Source: Xanthobacteraceae bacterium
Lineage (GTDB): Bacteria; Pseudomonadota; Alphaproteobacteria; Rhizobiales; Xanthobacteraceae
Direction: 5' to 3'
Length of the DNA stretch: 64,000 nucleotides
NCBI GenBank assembly: GCA_023954195.1
Contig: JAMLIK010000006.1
Location: forward strand, 1 to 64,000
A model generated the notes under the pieces. It did not search any database and had not been told where the DNA came from. It saw only the letters and a program-made list of their open reading frames with translations. The position numbers were made by a program, and so were the translations under genes. Below are positions 63,920 through 64,000 of the stretch, one piece after another; positions within the stretch are counted from its first letter, which is position 1, and each line of letters begins with the position of its first letter.

Positions 63920-64000
63920 GCGGATGGCCTTTTGAAAGGGTGAGGACGACATGCCGCGCAGCCATAGCGAATGCGCGACACGGTGGAAAGGCGGATCATC

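Overview
The window is a GC-rich alphaproteobacterial chromosome segment. The gene content (degradative HMG-CoA reductase, homospermidine synthase, many Liv-type ABC transporters, an Irr-like iron circuit) and several families of intergenic palindromic repeats fit the Bradyrhizobium/Rhodopseudomonas/Nitrobacter/Afipia group. The genus cannot be fixed by eye. I see no rRNA, tRNA, CRISPR array, transposase or phage gene; nearly all of it is dense protein coding, with many 1-4 base start/stop overlaps.

Layout. 0.1-6 kb: a minus-strand run of M3 oligopeptidase, DUF1007 protein, ferrochelatase, SPFH protein and NfeD. 6-9 kb: an L,D-transpeptidase, then a sterol-desaturase-like hydroxylase coupled to a FemAB/GNAT-type acyltransferase. 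9.2-22.3 kb: an exopolysaccharide/O-antigen cluster with two flippases, a Wzz/GumC-like co-polymerase with a degenerate kinase domain, two GT4 enzymes, a glycoside hydrolase, a GT2, a Wzy-like polymerase and a transferase resembling plant glucosamine inositolphosphorylceramide transferase. 22.7-29 kb: a MocR regulator divergent from an operon of class II HMG-CoA reductase, CoA transferase, enoyl-CoA hydratase and a periplasmic binding protein, probably for mevalonate or related catabolism. 29-34.4 kb: a polyamine region, with ornithine decarboxylase behind a structured leader and homospermidine synthase behind a leader hairpin. 34.6-38.7 kb: a zinc-homeostasis run (His-rich small membrane protein, ABC ATPase, permease, COG0523 metallochaperone GTPase, WD40 protein) behind a Zur-like palindrome. 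39-41 kb: Fe-type superoxide dismutase and an MFS permease.

41-53.6 kb is the most unusual part, an iron region. It has a PepSY / DUF2271 / DUF4198 / ApbE operon (a predicted flavinylated extracytoplasmic reductase), a Fiu/PiuA-like TonB-dependent receptor followed by its PKHD hydroxylase, and an exbB-exbD-tonB operon translationally coupled to an accessory SecA (SecA2-like). Three sequences resembling the rhizobial Irr box (ICE) sit in front of the three transcription units.

53.8-60.5 kb: a thiamine-diphosphate enzyme, a Tat-exported binding protein and a complete LivHMGF transporter. 60.5-64 kb: a second MocR-type regulator, a DUF983 protein and a phosphomannomutase/phosphoglucomutase that may feed sugar-nucleotide synthesis for the polysaccharide cluster. 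Functional assignments are from motifs and context read by eye; no database search was run.
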